Below the pieces are notes generated by a model. The model was not told where the DNA came from. It saw nothing but the letters and a program-made list of their open reading frames with translations, and did not search any database. This document shows positions 25,773 through 34,693 of a stretch of 64,000 bases of DNA, in pieces (the stretch's first letter is position 1; every line of letters begins with the position of its first letter). Made by a program: the position numbers and the translations under genes. Source of the DNA: JBAZUK01 sp041661445 (lineage in GTDB: Bacteria > Chlamydiota > Chlamydiia > Chlamydiales > SM23-39). The stretch spans positions 186,001 to 250,000 of the forward strand of contig JBAZUK010000001.1 in the NCBI GenBank assembly GCA_041661445.1, written 5' to 3'.

Positions 25773-27605
25773 ATGTTGCAAAATATTGATATTTCCAAAT
25801 GGACAAAAAATAAAAAAGTTATTTCCTGGGTTGAAGATAAAATTAAGCTCTGCAAACCGGATTCTGTACATTTTTGCGACGGTTCAAAAGAAGAGATCGA
25901 TTCTTTATTAAAACTTCTCATCTCTCAAAATAAAGTAATTCCGCTAAATCCTAAAAAAAAACCTAACAGCTACCTTTTTAGATCTACTGTTGACGATGTT
26001 GCCAGAGTTGAGGAAAGAACATTTATCTGCTGTAAAAATGAGGAAGATGCCGGACCTACAAATAATTGGAAAGACCCTGTTGAAATGAAAAATACCATGA
26101 AGGATCTTTTTTCAGGATGTATGCATGGCAGAGTCATGTATGTTATTCCTTTCTGTATGGGTCCTTTAAGTTCTGATAAATCGCATATAGGCATAGAAAT
26201 TACTGATTCGGCATATGTTGTCTTGAACATGAACATAATGACAAGAATGGGGAAAAAGGTGATGGAATATTTGGATAAAGATATTGATTTTGTCCCTTGT
26301 ATCCATTCAGTTGGCAAACCTCTTAAAAAAAATGAGAAGGATGATTTATGGCCATGTAATCCTGAAAATAAGTACATCGTTCATTTTCCTGAAGAGAAAT
26401 CAATCTGGTCTTTTGGAAGCGGTTACGGAGGCAATGCGCTGCTTGGTAAGAAATGTTTTGCTTTGCGCATAGCGTCAAATATGGCCAAAGAACAAAGCTG
26501 GCTTGCTGAACATATGCTGATTTTGGGAATAACAAATCCTCAAGGCGAAAAAAAATATATTGCAGCAGCATTTCCTTCGTCTTGCGGAAAAACTAATCTG
26601 GCTATGCTGCAGCCGAAATTAAAAGGATGGAAAGTTGAATGTATAGGGGATGACATTGCCTGGATGAAATTTGGTGAGGACGGTAAATTATATGCTATTA
26701 ATCCTGAAGCCGGATTTTTTGGAGTTGCCCCGGGAACTTCATATCAAACTAATTACAATGCAATGAAAAGTCTTGAACAGAATTCATTATTTACAAATGT
26801 TGCTCTGACAGAAGAGGGTGACGTCTGGTGGGAAAAGATGACTGATAAGATTCCTGATGGATTAATAGACTGGCAGGGTAATTTATATGATCCTAAATCA
26901 AATAAACCTGCAGCTCATGCGAATTCAAGATTTACTGCCCCGATATCTCAATGTCCTGTTAGGGATTTAGATTTTGAAAATCCAAAAGGAGTTCCTATAT
27001 CCGCTATTATATTTGGCGGTAGAAGAGAAGATGTTGTTCCTTTGGTCTACGAATCTTTTGATTGGAATCATGGAGTGTTTTTGGGAGCCAGCGTATCATC
27101 GCAGACGACAGCTGCAGCTAAAGGCGAAATCGGCAAATTAAGACACGATCCTTTTGCTATGCTGCCTTTTTGCGGTTATAATATGGCTGATTATTTCAAT
27201 CATTGGCTAAACCTGCAAAATAAAACTCAAAGCAGCAAACTGCCAAAAATATTTTATGTAAACTGGTTTAAGAAAAATGAAAATAATGAATTTATTTGGC
27301 CAGGATTTTCAGATAACATTAGAGTTTTAAAATGGATTTTTGAAAGAGTATCGAATAAGGTTTCTGCAAAAAAAACAGCGATCGGGTACATCCCTAGAAT
27401 TGAAGATCTGGATTTAACAAATTTAGACATTTCTAAAGAAAATTTATCAAAATTATTTGAAATAAATCAAAACCTCTGGCTTCAGGAAGCAGATAAACTG
27501 CAAACTTATTTTTCGGTTTTTAAAGATAAATTGCCTAATGAGATGGTTAATCAAATTAAATCTTTAAGAGATAGATTGACAAAGGAAACTAAATGCGCTC
27601 AGTGA
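25773..27605 (+). CDS. pckG: Phosphoenolpyruvate carboxykinase, GTP type
   Basis: A 610-residue enzyme converting oxaloacetate and GTP to phosphoenolpyruvate, CO2 and GDP. The P-loop AFPSSCGKTNLAM (about 266-278) contains the Cys characteristic of the GTP-dependent class, and GDDIAWMKF (about 292-300) is the kinase-2 motif. FGGRREDVVPLVYE and the N-terminal VARVEERTFICC also fit. Length is normal. The chlamydial homologue follows mreB as here. The 286-base upstream gap shows no obvious promoter by eye. Its last 13 bases overlap the start of dtd. Confidence 0.97.
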   Translation: MLQNIDISKWTKNKKVISWVEDKIKLCKPDSVHFCDGSKEEIDSLLKLLISQNKVIPLNPKKKPNSYLFRSTVDDVARVEERTFICCKNEEDAGPTNNWKDPVEMKNTMKDLFSGCMHGRVMYVIPFCMGPLSSDKSHIGIEITDSAYVVLNMNIMTRMGKKVMEYLDKDIDFVPCIHSVGKPLKKNEKDDLWPCNPENKYIVHFPEEKSIWSFGSGYGGNALLGKKCFALRIASNMAKEQSWLAEHMLILGITNPQGEKKYIAAAFPSSCGKTNLAMLQPKLKGWKVECIGDDIAWMKFGEDGKLYAINPEAGFFGVAPGTSYQTNYNAMKSLEQNSLFTNVALTEEGDVWWEKMTDKIPDGLIDWQGNLYDPKSNKPAAHANSRFTAPISQCPVRDLDFENPKGVPISAIIFGGRREDVVPLVYESFDWNHGVFLGASVSSQTTAAAKGEIGKLRHDPFAMLPFCGYNMADYFNHWLNLQNKTQSSKLPKIFYVNWFKKNENNEFIWPGFSDNIRVLKWIFERVSNKVSAKKTAIGYIPRIEDLDLTNLDISKENLSKLFEINQNLWLQEADKLQTYFSVFKDKLPNEMVNQIKSLRDRLTKETKCAQ

Positions 27606-28030
27606 TTCAAAGAGTAACGCAAGCGTCTGTAATTGTAGATGATAAAACTGTTGGTAAAATTGACAAAGGTCTTTTGGTTTTATTTGGATGCCATAAAGAT
27701 GATGGTGAAGATAAAATTGATTATCTTGTTGATAGAATAGTAAATTTTCGAATATTTTCAGATGAATTTGATAAAATGAATTTATCTTTGAAAGATATTG
27801 ATGGCCAGATTTTGATCGTTTCGCAATTTACCCTTTTAGCTGATACCAAAAAAGGAAGAAGGCCCTCTTTTATAGAAGCTTTAGAACCATCAAAAGCCAT
27901 TGTTTATTATGAGAAATTCATTTCTAAGATGAAAGATCATATTAAGATCGTTCAGACGGGAATATTTGGGGCCAAGATGAAAGTGTCTTTAATAAATGAT
28001 GGCCCTGTCACCTTTATTTTAGATGTCTGA
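27593..28030 (+). CDS. dtd: D-aminoacyl-tRNA deacylase DTD
   Basis: A 145-residue enzyme that hydrolyses D-aminoacyl (and glycyl-mischarged) tRNAs. The diagnostic motifs SQFTLLAD and NDGPVTF (containing the Gly-cisPro pair) are both present, and the N-terminus MRSVIQRVTQASV is typical. Length is normal. It overlaps the 3' end of pckG by 13 bases in a different frame, so its translation probably depends on that of pckG. Confidence 0.95.
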   Translation: MRSVIQRVTQASVIVDDKTVGKIDKGLLVLFGCHKDDGEDKIDYLVDRIVNFRIFSDEFDKMNLSLKDIDGQILIVSQFTLLADTKKGRRPSFIEALEPSKAIVYYEKFISKMKDHIKIVQTGIFGAKMKVSLINDGPVTFILDV

Positions 28031-28143
28031 TACCAAATAAAAAAATTTAAAGATCGTCTAACTTCTTTTTTCGCCTTTGTAGTAGATTTAAAAGAATAAA
28101 CAAATTATTTTATTTTACCTGATTGAAAAAAGATGGATAAAAT

Positions 28144-29580
28144 ATGCTTTCATTTGTTAAGTATTGTTTGATTTTTTTAATATCAACTCAACTTTTCTCA
28201 GGAGTATATTTTACAGATCCTGTGGTAACACCTCCCGGTTCTCCTGATCTATCTTTTTCAGGGCAAAATGCATCAGTTCCTCAAATAGCAACAGACACCA
28301 GAGGAAAATATGTGTATGCTGTGTGGAGAAGGAATGATGGGGTAAGTGAAATAATTCAAATAGCAGTCTCAGATGATTATGGACAAACTTGGGGTAATTC
28401 AATAAATTTATCATCTTCCGGACAGAATGCTGGATTGGTTCAAATTGCAACGGACATTAGTGGAAAATATATATATGTGATATGGAACATAATTGATAGA
28501 ATTCAAATATCAAAATCAGATGATTATGGGCTAAACTGGAGCGACCCGATTGATATATCTATTCCCCCAGAACCTGTTGCTTTGCAATCTCAAATAGCAA
28601 CTGATGCCAGTGGAAAATATATTTATGCAGCATGGTTAAGTTTTGATGGATCAAATCTAAGAATTAAAACTGTACACTCTGATGATTATGGGCAAAATTG
28701 GAGCATCCCAATATATCTATCTGATCCAGGCATGGACGCTACGCTTCCTCAAATAACTGTAGATTCAAGCGGAACATATGTATATGTTATCTGGAGGCAG
28801 GATGTTGGAGCTGGAAATAGCGCAATTCAAGCAGTTTCTTCAGATGATCATGCGCAAAATTGGAGCATACCAATAAATTTATCTGCATCAGATCAATTTG
28901 CGACAGATCCCCAAATAGCTCTTAATTCGAGCGGGAGATATATTTATGCTATATGGAGTAGATTTGATGGGTCGAACGATATAATTCAAACAGCACATTC
29001 GGATGATTATGGACAAACCTGGAGCAGTCCGATAGATTTATCTCTTTTGGGACTAAGCGCTTCGGGCCCACAGATATCTGTTGAGTCCAGCGGAGGATAT
29101 GTGTACACTGCATGGAGCATATTTGATGGATCTAATTCTATAATTCAAACTGCAAACTCTGATGATTATGGACAAACATGGAATAATCCCATAACTACTC
29201 CATCAGGCATCTCACCTAATTTATCTGCTTTAGGCCAGAGTGCAACATCTGCTCAAATATCTGCTGATGACAGTGGAAGATATATAAATGCCCTTTGGAT
29301 GATATTTGATGAGGAAGGAAATAGCATAATTCAAGCGGCTAACTCAGAAGATTATGGACAGAGTTGGAGAAATCCTATATCTACCCCTTCCGGAATAATC
29401 CCCAACTTATCTGTTTCTGGTCAAAGTTCTTCCGAATCCCAACTTATTGTAAATTCCAATGGAAAATATGTATATGCTATATGGAATAGATTTGATGGGT
29501 CAAATAATATAATCCAGATTGCCGTAGGTGGTGTGAAAAAAGTTTTTTTTCCTGTGATAATTTTTCCAGGTGCAAGGTAA
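28144..29580 (+). CDS. Secreted Asp-box (BNR/sialidase-type) repeat protein, seven repeats
   Basis: A 478-residue protein with a signal peptide (about 1-20, KYCLIFLISTQLFSG) followed by a run of about 60-residue repeats. Each has a strand pair ending in YVYAIWSRFDGSN-like text and an Asp-box of the form S-D-D-Y-G-Q-x-W; seven Asp-boxes are visible. This predicts a beta-propeller. Catalytic residues of true sialidases (Arg triad, FRIP) are not seen, so it is better viewed as a binding or surface protein. A homologue lies at 60264-61817 on the other strand. Both end in a hydrophobic tail (here KKVFFPVIIFPGAR). Confidence 0.85.
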   Translation: MLSFVKYCLIFLISTQLFSGVYFTDPVVTPPGSPDLSFSGQNASVPQIATDTRGKYVYAVWRRNDGVSEIIQIAVSDDYGQTWGNSINLSSSGQNAGLVQIATDISGKYIYVIWNIIDRIQISKSDDYGLNWSDPIDISIPPEPVALQSQIATDASGKYIYAAWLSFDGSNLRIKTVHSDDYGQNWSIPIYLSDPGMDATLPQITVDSSGTYVYVIWRQDVGAGNSAIQAVSSDDHAQNWSIPINLSASDQFATDPQIALNSSGRYIYAIWSRFDGSNDIIQTAHSDDYGQTWSSPIDLSLLGLSASGPQISVESSGGYVYTAWSIFDGSNSIIQTANSDDYGQTWNNPITTPSGISPNLSALGQSATSAQISADDSGRYINALWMIFDEEGNSIIQAANSEDYGQSWRNPISTPSGIIPNLSVSGQSSSESQLIVNSNGKYVYAIWNRFDGSNNIIQIAVGGVKKVFFPVIIFPGAR

Positions 29581-29633
29581 AAACTGAAAAAATAATTTCC
29601 GCTTAAATCCTAAAATTTTAGGGGAGTTAGGAA

Positions 29634-30740
29634 TCAATAATAAATAGCGCCTCTTCTTTGCATATTCTGATTGCCATAATTAAAATAGTTATCTCGAAGA
29701 TTGGCGCATTCCAATAAAGGAGAATTGTTTAAGAAATTTTCTATTTCAGGCATTCCGATCAAATGGTTACAATTTAATAAAAGAAATCGAAGCATAGGTG
29801 CTCTTTGTAAAAAAGTATCAGGGAGATAGGATAAGCGATTGCATCGAAAGCTGATGGCTTGAATAAGAGGGGAGTTTTTTAAAAAATCATCAGGAATAAA
29901 TCTTATGCGATTTTCTGAGACACTTAAACATAGTAAATTCCTAGCGTTCGCTAAAAAATCTTGAGGAAGAAATCTTAAATTATTTCGATCTAGATGTAGG
30001 ACAATTAATTTAATGTTTTGCTCTAAAAAATTACCTGGAAGATAACATAAGTTATTATCGGATAGATAAAGTTTTTCCAGATTTCGAAAGTAAACTAATT
30101 CATCAGGAACTTGAGTTAAACCAAGATTATTAAGGCATAAGCATTTTATAGTGGATAATTCAGGGGTATCTTTTTTTTCTTCAAACCATGTGCGGACATA
30201 ACATGCTTTAGCGCTGCTATCCAACCCTTCTAGGGTTTTTAATAAATCTGCAAAAATTTTCTGCGTTTGAGATGATATTTGAGATTGTGCCATAGAAAGT
30301 CTTACGATGAATAATAATAAATTATCATCTTTTAATCGCTGGTTAACTTTTATACAAGCTGCTATTGAACTTCTGCTTGAGGATAATTCGGAAGTTTTTT
30401 TAAGATCTAGGATTCTAAGAATTGTTTCTGAAAAACTTTTTTTATAAAATTCTTTGACTTCTTCGTTAGTTAGCTGGACATATTTTTTAAAATAGACTGT
30501 TGCTCTTGGAGCTTGATTTGGTGATTCCAGAACTGTGGTAACTTCTGATGCGAAAATATCAAATTGATGTTTGGGTATCGAATCTATAATTAGTTGGGCT
30601 AAATAAATTTCGAATGAATACGTGTATTTATTCGTTTTGCTGTGAATAACACCATATAAGGTTTTATAAGATAAATTATAAAAATAACAAGCGAATAAAG
30701 TCGGAATGAATCTAGAGTTGTTTGAATTATAAATAGTCAT
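29634..30740 (-). CDS. Leucine-rich-repeat protein, candidate effector
   Basis: A 368-residue protein without a signal peptide. Residues 1-180 form an unrecognised helical domain, and about 195-355 contain at least five LRR units of 23-24 residues with the form LxxLxLxxNxLxxLPxxFL (for example LEKLYLSDNNLCYLPGNFL). Eukaryote-like LRR proteins are common T3SS effectors in environmental chlamydiae, so export into the host is plausible but unproved. It lies 24 bases downstream of the ankyrin protein on the same strand, forming a two-gene effector-like pair. Confidence 0.8.
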   Translation of the reverse strand: MTIYNSNNSRFIPTLFACYFYNLSYKTLYGVIHSKTNKYTYSFEIYLAQLIIDSIPKHQFDIFASEVTTVLESPNQAPRATVYFKKYVQLTNEEVKEFYKKSFSETILRILDLKKTSELSSSRSSIAACIKVNQRLKDDNLLLFIVRLSMAQSQISSQTQKIFADLLKTLEGLDSSAKACYVRTWFEEKKDTPELSTIKCLCLNNLGLTQVPDELVYFRNLEKLYLSDNNLCYLPGNFLEQNIKLIVLHLDRNNLRFLPQDFLANARNLLCLSVSENRIRFIPDDFLKNSPLIQAISFRCNRLSYLPDTFLQRAPMLRFLLLNCNHLIGMPEIENFLNNSPLLECANLRDNYFNYGNQNMQRRGAIYY

Positions 30741-30764
30741 AAGTTTTCAATTATAACAAAAAGC

Positions 30765-31580
30765 TTAGACTTTAATAGGGCAAGGGCAATGATAGCACCA
30801 CTTCTCAACATCCCAATCAGGACAAAGCTCATATATTGTTGCAACAGCAGATGTGTGGTCTTTTTGTTCGCTTTCTAATGCAAAGTCCATAACATTCTTT
30901 CCCCATATCGTTACTTCATGGCGTAGTTCTGGATTTAATGTAAAAATATATCTTATGATCTCAGGATCGCCGGTTCTTGCTGCGAAATGTAATGGTATAA
31001 CGCCCTTTTCACTAGCTATATTTAATAGGTCCGGTCTTATGTTGTAAACCCATTTAATAACCTCTAGATTTTTGCCTCTGATTGCTGCGTGCAAAGAGGT
31101 TAAACCATCCTCACTTGTCGCATCTAAAAGATTTTGGTTTAATTTGTAGATTGCTTCGATGGCCTCAATCCTGCCGCTGCAAAGAGCGGAATGAAATGGT
31201 GTTATGCCGTCTTTTGTTGTTCGCTCAATTAAATTTGGATTTAACTCATTAACCAGTGCGATTTGAGAGGGAGTCCCATATAACGCTGCATGATGCAGGG
31301 CATTAAATCCTTTTTTATCTGTTGATGAAAGTAGAATAGAGAATTCTTTACAGTCATTTATAACCTCCCAACCTTCATATCCTTTTTCGTTATTTTTCAA
31401 GAATTTATGTTCTTCAAAGAAAAGATCTCTTAATTCGTTATAATGATCTAGATCTACTGAAGGTATTTTCTGATCTTTTGATTCAACGTCCGTTTGCATT
31501 TGCGGCTCTTGTGAAACATGCATATCTGAAGGATTTAATACTGAAATAGCTTGGCAGTTATTAGAAAAAGACACAGACAT
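30765..31580 (-). CDS. Ankyrin-repeat protein, candidate effector
   Basis: A 271-residue protein with no signal peptide. An N-terminal region of about 85 residues precedes four to five ankyrin repeats (about 90-255), visible as GFNALHHAALYG, GITPFHSALCSG, GLTSLHAAIRGK and GVIPLHFAARTG. The C-terminus is short and cysteine-bearing (WCYHCPCPIKV). Ankyrin proteins mediate protein-protein contacts and are frequent effectors of intracellular bacteria. A GGAGGC ribosome-binding site lies before the start. Paired with the LRR gene just downstream. Confidence 0.85.
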   Translation of the reverse strand: MSVSFSNNCQAISVLNPSDMHVSQEPQMQTDVESKDQKIPSVDLDHYNELRDLFFEEHKFLKNNEKGYEGWEVINDCKEFSILLSSTDKKGFNALHHAALYGTPSQIALVNELNPNLIERTTKDGITPFHSALCSGRIEAIEAIYKLNQNLLDATSEDGLTSLHAAIRGKNLEVIKWVYNIRPDLLNIASEKGVIPLHFAARTGDPEIIRYIFTLNPELRHEVTIWGKNVMDFALESEQKDHTSAVATIYELCPDWDVEKWCYHCPCPIKV

Positions 31581-31670
31581 TTTGTTGCCTCCTTTGATTA
31601 TTAGATCAAAAGAATATAGATTTTAAGTTTAAAAAAAAGTAATTTTTTTTAAAAAAATTTACTTTATGGA

Positions 31671-31721
31671 GAATTTGGTTCTTAAATAAAATACTAATTT
31701 TAAGTTAAAAGAACCAAATTC
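31671..31721. terminator. Long-loop inverted repeat downstream of ndk, possible terminator
   Basis: GAATTTGGTTCTT (31671-31683) is an exact complement of AAGAACCAAATTC (31709-31721), a 13-bp stem with a 25-base loop. It lies just past the ndk stop. A T-run adjoins on the plus strand, and on the minus strand the T-rich stretch begins about 10 bases later, so termination efficiency is uncertain. Confidence 0.5.
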
Positions 31722-31740
31722 GCTTGTTTTTTTGATGAGA

Positions 31741-32160
31741 TTATCTTGGAAAAATTTCTTTGCCCTCAAAGAAAAATGCAATTTCTTTTTTAGCATTTTC
31801 TTCGCTATCAGAACCATGAATGGCATTTTTTTCAACGCTTGCTGCAAAATCTTTTCTAACTGTGCCTTTTTCAGCTTTTGAAGGGTCTGTAGCTCCCATA
31901 ATTTGTCTTGTTTTTGTTACAGCGTCTTGTCCATATAAAACAAAAACTAATACTGGTCCAGAAATCATAAATTTTACGAGGTCGTTATAAAAAGGTTTTG
32001 ATTTATGGACTAAATAAAAGTCCTGAGCTTTTTCTTTAGATAAATGAACCATTTTTGCAGCGATGATTTTAAGGTTGTTTTTTTCAAAACGCTCTAAAAT
32101 TTTACCTATTACATTTTTTTCTATTGCATCTGGTTTTATTATTGATAAGGTTTGTTGCAT
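31741..32160 (-). CDS. ndk: Nucleoside diphosphate kinase
   Basis: A 139-residue enzyme that transfers the gamma phosphate from NTPs to NDPs through a phosphohistidine. The active-site signature NAIHGSDS is present (His about 115), as are the N-terminal QQTLSIIKPDAIEKN and the nucleotide-binding MGATDPSKAEKGTVR. Length is normal. It is divergent from the heptosyltransferase gene. Confidence 0.97.
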   Translation of the reverse strand: MQQTLSIIKPDAIEKNVIGKILERFEKNNLKIIAAKMVHLSKEKAQDFYLVHKSKPFYNDLVKFMISGPVLVFVLYGQDAVTKTRQIMGATDPSKAEKGTVRKDFAASVEKNAIHGSDSEENAKKEIAFFFEGKEIFPR

Positions 32161-32198
32161 ATTTTTCTCCGCATTTAAATATTGAAATCATATATTAT

Positions 32199-33275
32199 AT
32201 GAAAAAACAGTTTTTTTCTATGAGTTACGAAAATTATATAGATTTAAGGGATGTAAAAAAAGTTTTAATAATAAAACTGCGTCATTTGGGAGATGTCCTG
32301 CTATCAACTCCTGTTTTTAATAATCTGAAAAAAAATTCTATTTCTAAAGTCGACGCCTTTATTTATGAAGATTGTCTTGATGTGTTAAAGAATAATCCCG
32401 ATATAGATGAAATTTTAACCTATGATAAAAATATAAAAAAACAATCGTTTTTTAATAGGTTGAAATATGAGTTTAAAATATTAAGAAAAATACGAAAAAA
32501 CAAATATGATTTAGTGATAAATTTAACTGAAGGGGATAGAGGAGCTATAATAGCATTACTATCTAATGCTAGATATAAAGTTGGATTTGATCCAGAAAAA
32601 AAAGGGTTTTTTAAAAAAGAAAAAATATATTCGCATATAGTTAAAAATTCTAAGACTACCAGACATATGGCTGAAAAAAATTTGGATGCTTTAAGAAGAA
32701 TTGGAATTTTCCCTAAAAATGAAGATAAGTATCTGAAATTTCTAGTTCCTCCTGAAGCTGTATCTAATATCCAAAATATTCTTAGTAAAAATGATTTTTC
32801 TCCAAATGATTATGTTTTAATACATCCAACTACAAGATGGAGATTTAAATGCTGGGACAAATTTGATCTTTTATTAGATCTTTTATTACAGCAAAAACAA
32901 AAAATTGTCATAGTAGGCGGCTGTGCTGACTATGAGATTGAGATGGTCGAAAAAATTATTGGAAAACATAAAAAAAATCCATCAGTTCTAAATTTGTCGG
33001 CCCAAGTCAATATTGATCAGCTAGCGGCTCTGATAAAACTGTCTAAACATTTTTATTGTTTGGATTCTTTTGCCTTTCATTTAGCCAATTCTCTGAACGC
33101 AAGCGTTACCGCTTTATTTGGGCCAACTTGTGATACCACATGGGGAAGTTGGAAAAATGAAAAAGCAAAAATTGTCAAATCTCAAATTTCATGCAGACCC
33201 TGTTCTCTTGATGGCTGCGGCGGAAGCAAGCAGAGCGAGTGTATGAAAGAGATAAATCTGACAGACCTTCTTTAG
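32199..33275 (+). CDS. GT9-family glycosyltransferase, WaaQ-like lipopolysaccharide heptosyltransferase
   Basis: About 358 residues with the GT9 fold: N-terminal VLIIKLRHLGDVLLSTPV, and in the second half LIHPTTRWRFKCW, VIVGG and SFAFHLANSLNASVTALFGPT. The HPTxRWxFKCW stretch is typical of heptosyltransferase III (WaaQ) proteins. These add heptose to the LPS core from the cytoplasmic face. The open frame extends up to 32124 but that would overlap the divergent ndk start, so Met at 32199 (or 32220) is preferred; neither has a clear ribosome-binding site. Chlamydiaceae LPS lacks heptose, so its presence points to a non-Chlamydiaceae host. The exact sugar is inferred. Confidence 0.85.
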   Translation: MKKQFFSMSYENYIDLRDVKKVLIIKLRHLGDVLLSTPVFNNLKKNSISKVDAFIYEDCLDVLKNNPDIDEILTYDKNIKKQSFFNRLKYEFKILRKIRKNKYDLVINLTEGDRGAIIALLSNARYKVGFDPEKKGFFKKEKIYSHIVKNSKTTRHMAEKNLDALRRIGIFPKNEDKYLKFLVPPEAVSNIQNILSKNDFSPNDYVLIHPTTRWRFKCWDKFDLLLDLLLQQKQKIVIVGGCADYEIEMVEKIIGKHKKNPSVLNLSAQVNIDQLAALIKLSKHFYCLDSFAFHLANSLNASVTALFGPTCDTTWGSWKNEKAKIVKSQISCRPCSLDGCGGSKQSECMKEINLTDLL

Positions 33276-33375
33276 TTTGTTTTCGATCTCAATTTCGCAA
33301 GGCATTAAATTTCTTTTATAAAAAAAAGCAAATGAGTATATTTTTTTTTGATTTATTTAAATAGAACAGGAGCTT

Positions 33376-33912
33376 ATGGCAATAAAACCAACATTATTTA
33401 ATTTTGACTTTAGTGACTGTACCTGTAATTGTTTTTTCAACCCTGTTGTATATATAAATCATGATGGAGAAGTCGAGAAATTTGATACAAAAAAAAGTAA
33501 GGATTACAAAGCAGACTATCAGAAATCTTTTATTAGGTTAATTGAAAAAATAAAAAAAGTTGCTCCAGATTCTATTTGTGAAATTGATTCAAACGGGAAA
33601 ACGAGATGTTATGATGCAACACCTCTAAAATTGAATAATAAAAAATTAACTTATAAGCTGATCAAAAAAATTAACAATGCTTATGCTAAAGGAAAACACT
33701 TTGTCTTGTTGACTCCTGAAGGGCTTGCCTGTTTAAATGAGGATGACAAGTGCGACTGTGCATCACAGACAAGTACAAAAGCTATAAGATCAGATTCACG
33801 GCTTGATCTAGAGACCGAAGAAATAGAAGTTGAAAACCAAGATTCTAATAATCAGGAGCAAACTAAAAAAGAAGAGCCGCTAAATAGTAATAATACATGC
33901 TTGCCTTTTTGA
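33376..33912 (+). CDS. Hypothetical cysteine-containing soluble protein
   Basis: A 178-residue protein that is not recognised. The N-terminus has a CTCNC cluster (about 15-19), and there is a CDC near 134. The middle (about 30-130) seems folded and is Lys-rich; the last 40 residues are acidic and Asn-rich, probably disordered, ending TCLPF. There is no signal peptide or membrane segment. A GGAG ribosome-binding site precedes the ATG. It stands alone between a glycosyltransferase and the convergent lpt operon. Confidence 0.65.
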   Translation: MAIKPTLFNFDFSDCTCNCFFNPVVYINHDGEVEKFDTKKSKDYKADYQKSFIRLIEKIKKVAPDSICEIDSNGKTRCYDATPLKLNNKKLTYKLIKKINNAYAKGKHFVLLTPEGLACLNEDDKCDCASQTSTKAIRSDSRLDLETEEIEVENQDSNNQEQTKKEEPLNSNNTCLPF

Positions 33913-33958
33913 AATCAAAGAAATGCAATTTTGTTTAAAAAAACAAAAAAACATTTTT

Positions 33959-34693
33959 TTACATATGGAAGTCTTCGCCAAGATAATATTTTCTTGCGTC
34001 TTCATTCTTTATCAGCTCATCAACTTTGCCTGACATAGAGACCTTTCCATCCTGAACGATATAACTTCTATCTACTATAGAAAAGATCTCTCTTGCATTG
34101 TGATCGGTAATTAATACTCCAATAGATTTTTTCTTTAATAATTTGATTAGTTTTTTTACATCTCCGATAGCTAAAGGATCAATATTTGCAAAAGGCTCAT
34201 CTAACAATAATAGAGAAGGCTCCCTAACTAAAGCTCTTGTAATTTCAAGTCTTCTTCTTTCCCCTCCGGATAGAGAAATAGCTTTTTTCTTTTTTAGATG
34301 GGTTAGATTTAATTCCTGCAAAAGAGAGATTAATCTTAATTGCATTTCTTTTTTGGAGATATCCAAGGTTTCAAGAATACATAAAATGTTTTCTTCAACT
34401 GTCAACTGACGGAAAACCGATGGTTCCTGGGCTAAATAACCCATGCCAATTTTTGCTCTTTTATTAATGGGAAGATCTGAGATATCCTGATCTTTGAAAT
34501 AAACTTTTCCTCCATCAGCTTTTATAAGACCTATGGTCATGTAAAAAGCCGTTGTCTTTCCGGCTCCATTTGGACCTAAAAGACCGACAACCTCTTTTTC
34601 TTTTACTTCAAAAGAAAGACCGTTTACAACAGACTTGGAAGCATAAACTTTAACTAAGTTTTCAACTTTAAGTAATGTTTTTTTCTCATTCAT
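33959..34693 (-). CDS. lptB: LPS export ABC transporter ATP-binding protein LptB
   Basis: A 244-residue ABC ATPase: Walker A GPNGAGKT, signature LSGGERRR, Walker B LLLLDEPFANIDP and H-loop LITDHNARE, all typical of LptB. With LptF and LptG it drives LPS extraction from the inner membrane through LptC and LptA. The start overlaps the end of lptA by 8 bases. It is the last gene of dapB-kdsA-lptC-lptA-lptB, matching the chlamydial CT653-CT655 neighbourhood. Confidence 0.96.
   Translation of the reverse strand: MNEKKTLLKVENLVKVYASKSVVNGLSFEVKEKEVVGLLGPNGAGKTTAFYMTIGLIKADGGKVYFKDQDISDLPINKRAKIGMGYLAQEPSVFRQLTVEENILCILETLDISKKEMQLRLISLLQELNLTHLKKKKAISLSGGERRRLEITRALVREPSLLLLDEPFANIDPLAIGDVKKLIKLLKKKSIGVLITDHNAREIFSIVDRSYIVQDGKVSMSGKVDELIKNEDARKYYLGEDFHM

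Noticed and set aside
29609..29622. Palindrome CCTAAAATTTTAGG between the Asp-box and LRR genes
   Set aside because: No loop and no T-run; too short and AT-rich to call a terminator or operator.
32124..32198. N-terminal extension of the heptosyltransferase frame
   Set aside because: It overlaps the divergent ndk start, has no ribosome-binding site and does not resemble GT9 N-termini.
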